NCBI GenBank assembly: GCA_934754975.1 | Contig: CAKVKI010000149.1 | Span: 1-6,446 of the forward strand | Source: an uncultured Alistipes sp. | Lineage (GTDB): Bacteria; Bacteroidota; Bacteroidia; Bacteroidales; Rikenellaceae | DNA: 6,446 bases | Direction of reading: 5' to 3' | Shown here: one piece after another, positions 5,346-6,446 of the stretch | Layout: every line of letters begins with the position of its first letter | How positions within the stretch are numbered: position 1 is the stretch's first letter | Notes under the pieces: generated by a model | Seen by the model: only the letters and a program-made list of their open reading frames with translations | The model's database searches: none | What the model was told of the DNA's origin: nothing | Program-made: the position numbers and the translations under genes

Positions 5346-6446
5346 TTATTCTTCGCGTATTGCATCCACTGCCTTGATGCTCAAAGCCCGGTAAGCGGGG
5401 ATGACGCCCGCCAGCAGGCTGCCTGCGACCAGGATGAAGAGGGCCAGCATGCCTGTGCCGAAAGATATCTGCCACGAGACTTCGAGTCCTTCCTGCGCCA
5501 TGGTGACCGCCTGGTAGTAGATCGAGTCCACGAGCGACAGCACCCCGACGGCGGCCGTAAGCCCTACCACTCCGGCGATGAAGGTCAGGATGAAACTCTC
5601 GGAAAGTATCTGCGAGATGATGGCCGTGGGAGGAGCGCCCAGCGCACGGCGGATGCCGATCTCCTGCGTACGCTCCTTGACCAGCACCAGCATGATGTTG
5701 CTCACGCCGACGATACCCGCCAGCAGCGTGCCCAAGCCTACGATCCACGTCAGCAGCCCGATGCCCCAGAACAGGCCCATCACTTTGTCGAACATCTCTC
5801 CGGTGGACATGGTCCAGGCGGCTTTTTCGTCGTCCGGCGAGATCATGTGGCGGGCGAAGACAGCTTCGCGGGCCGCTTTCTCGACCTGTTTGCTCGGCAC
5901 GTTCTTGTAGCCGGCCAAAGCCATCATGTGTATCGTGCGTCCGTAGCCGAACATCTGCTGCGCCAGCGAAATCGGGACGACGATCGTGCGTTCGACGTCG
6001 CTGAACGACATGGCCGACGATTCGCGGCGCAGAACGCCGATGATCGTGAAATAACTGCCTCCGACCTTGATGACTTTTCCCGTCGGGTCGGGCTCGCCCG
6101 GGAAAAGGTCTTTCTGTACCTGAGTGCCGATGACGCAGACTTTGCGTTTCTGCACCATATCGACCTCGTTGATGTAACGTCCGGCGATGATTTTCTGTGG
6201 GTTGATCTTCTGATAGTCGGGGGTGTATCCCATCATCTGATAATCGCCCTTGCGCTCTTTGTAGCTGCAGTGGAGTTCATTACCCCAGATAATGCCCGAA
6301 GTGTATTCCACTTCGTCCAGTTTGCCGACGGCTTCCATGTCGTCGTTGTCCATTCTCCACCAGCGGCCCGTGGGCATTCCCTTATAGGGAACCGATGTGC
6401 GGCTGCTTTGCAGCAGCACCGTGTTGGTGGACATGCCGCCCAGCTG
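5346..6446 (-). CDS. MacB/FtsX-type ABC transporter permease (5' end missing)
   Basis: Inner membrane permease of a MacB-like (type VII) ABC exporter; these proteins use ATP hydrolysis in the cytoplasm to drive periplasmic movements that push substrate into a TolC duct. The frame stays open to the right edge (Gln-Leu-Gly-Gly before the Met at 6434), and MacB-type permeases have a first membrane helix and more periplasmic sequence before this point, so the true start lies outside. Residues are counted from that Met. The periplasmic MacB_PCD domain spans about 1-210, and the FtsX domain has three membrane helices at about 221-250, 277-302 and 326-348. The conserved cytoplasmic coupling segment KERTQEIGIRRALGA is at 253-267, and the usual family ending PAYRALSIKAVDAIREE at 346-362. 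There is no Walker A or signature motif in the visible part. The ATPase is either a separate gene or an N-terminal domain outside the window; the former is usual in Bacteroidota. First visible gene of the operon. Confidence 0.93.
   Translation of the reverse strand, partial: QLGGMSTNTVLLQSSRTSVPYKGMPTGRWWRMDNDDMEAVGKLDEVEYTSGIIWGNELHCSYKERKGDYQMMGYTPDYQKINPQKIIAGRYINEVDMVQKRKVCVIGTQVQKDLFPGEPDPTGKVIKVGGSYFTIIGVLRRESSAMSFSDVERTIVVPISLAQQMFGYGRTIHMMALAGYKNVPSKQVEKAAREAVFARHMISPDDEKAAWTMSTGEMFDKVMGLFWGIGLLTWIVGLGTLLAGIVGVSNIMLVLVKERTQEIGIRRALGAPPTAIISQILSESFILTFIAGVVGLTAAVGVLSLVDSIYYQAVTMAQEGLEVSWQISFGTGMLALFILVAGSLLAGVIPAYRALSIKAVDAIREE

Overview
The window looks like chromosomal DNA from a GC-rich member of the Bacteroidota, most like Alistipes/Rikenellaceae. 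This is inferred from three things. Protein features match Bacteroidota-type families (YbdG-like MscS channel, YidE-type transporter, MacB-like permease with separate adaptor and TolC). Promoter-like -7 boxes of the TAnnTTTG type occur in the one long intergenic region. Shine-Dalgarno sequences are absent before the genes. I did no database comparison, so the genus is a guess.

Layout. (1) 1-804, plus strand: 3' part of a small-conductance mechanosensitive channel gene, cut by the left edge. (2) 773-2434, minus strand: a complete YidE/AspT-type membrane transporter with two central RCK_C (TrkA_C) domains. It converges on the channel gene, and their coding ends overlap by 32 bp. (3) 2435-2818: the only long gene-free stretch. 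It holds a minus-strand promoter for the transporter, a 7-bp inverted repeat, and what looks like a free-standing small RNA on the plus strand (about 2630-2788) with its own promoter box, several stems and a strong intrinsic terminator. (4) 2819-6446, minus strand: a tightly packed operon, in transcription order an FtsX/MacB-like ABC permease (cut by the right edge), a periplasmic adaptor (membrane fusion protein) and a TolC-type outer membrane channel.

How it works together. The three minus-strand genes on the right encode the envelope-spanning parts of a MacAB-TolC-like export machine: inner membrane permease, periplasmic adaptor and outer membrane duct. The ATPase is not in the window and probably lies upstream, beyond the right edge, or elsewhere. 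The left half carries two unrelated inner membrane proteins, a tension-gated channel and a putative anion/amino-acid-type exchanger. The least explained item is the predicted small RNA between the two blocks; its fold includes a possible H-type pseudoknot that competes with a simple hairpin.
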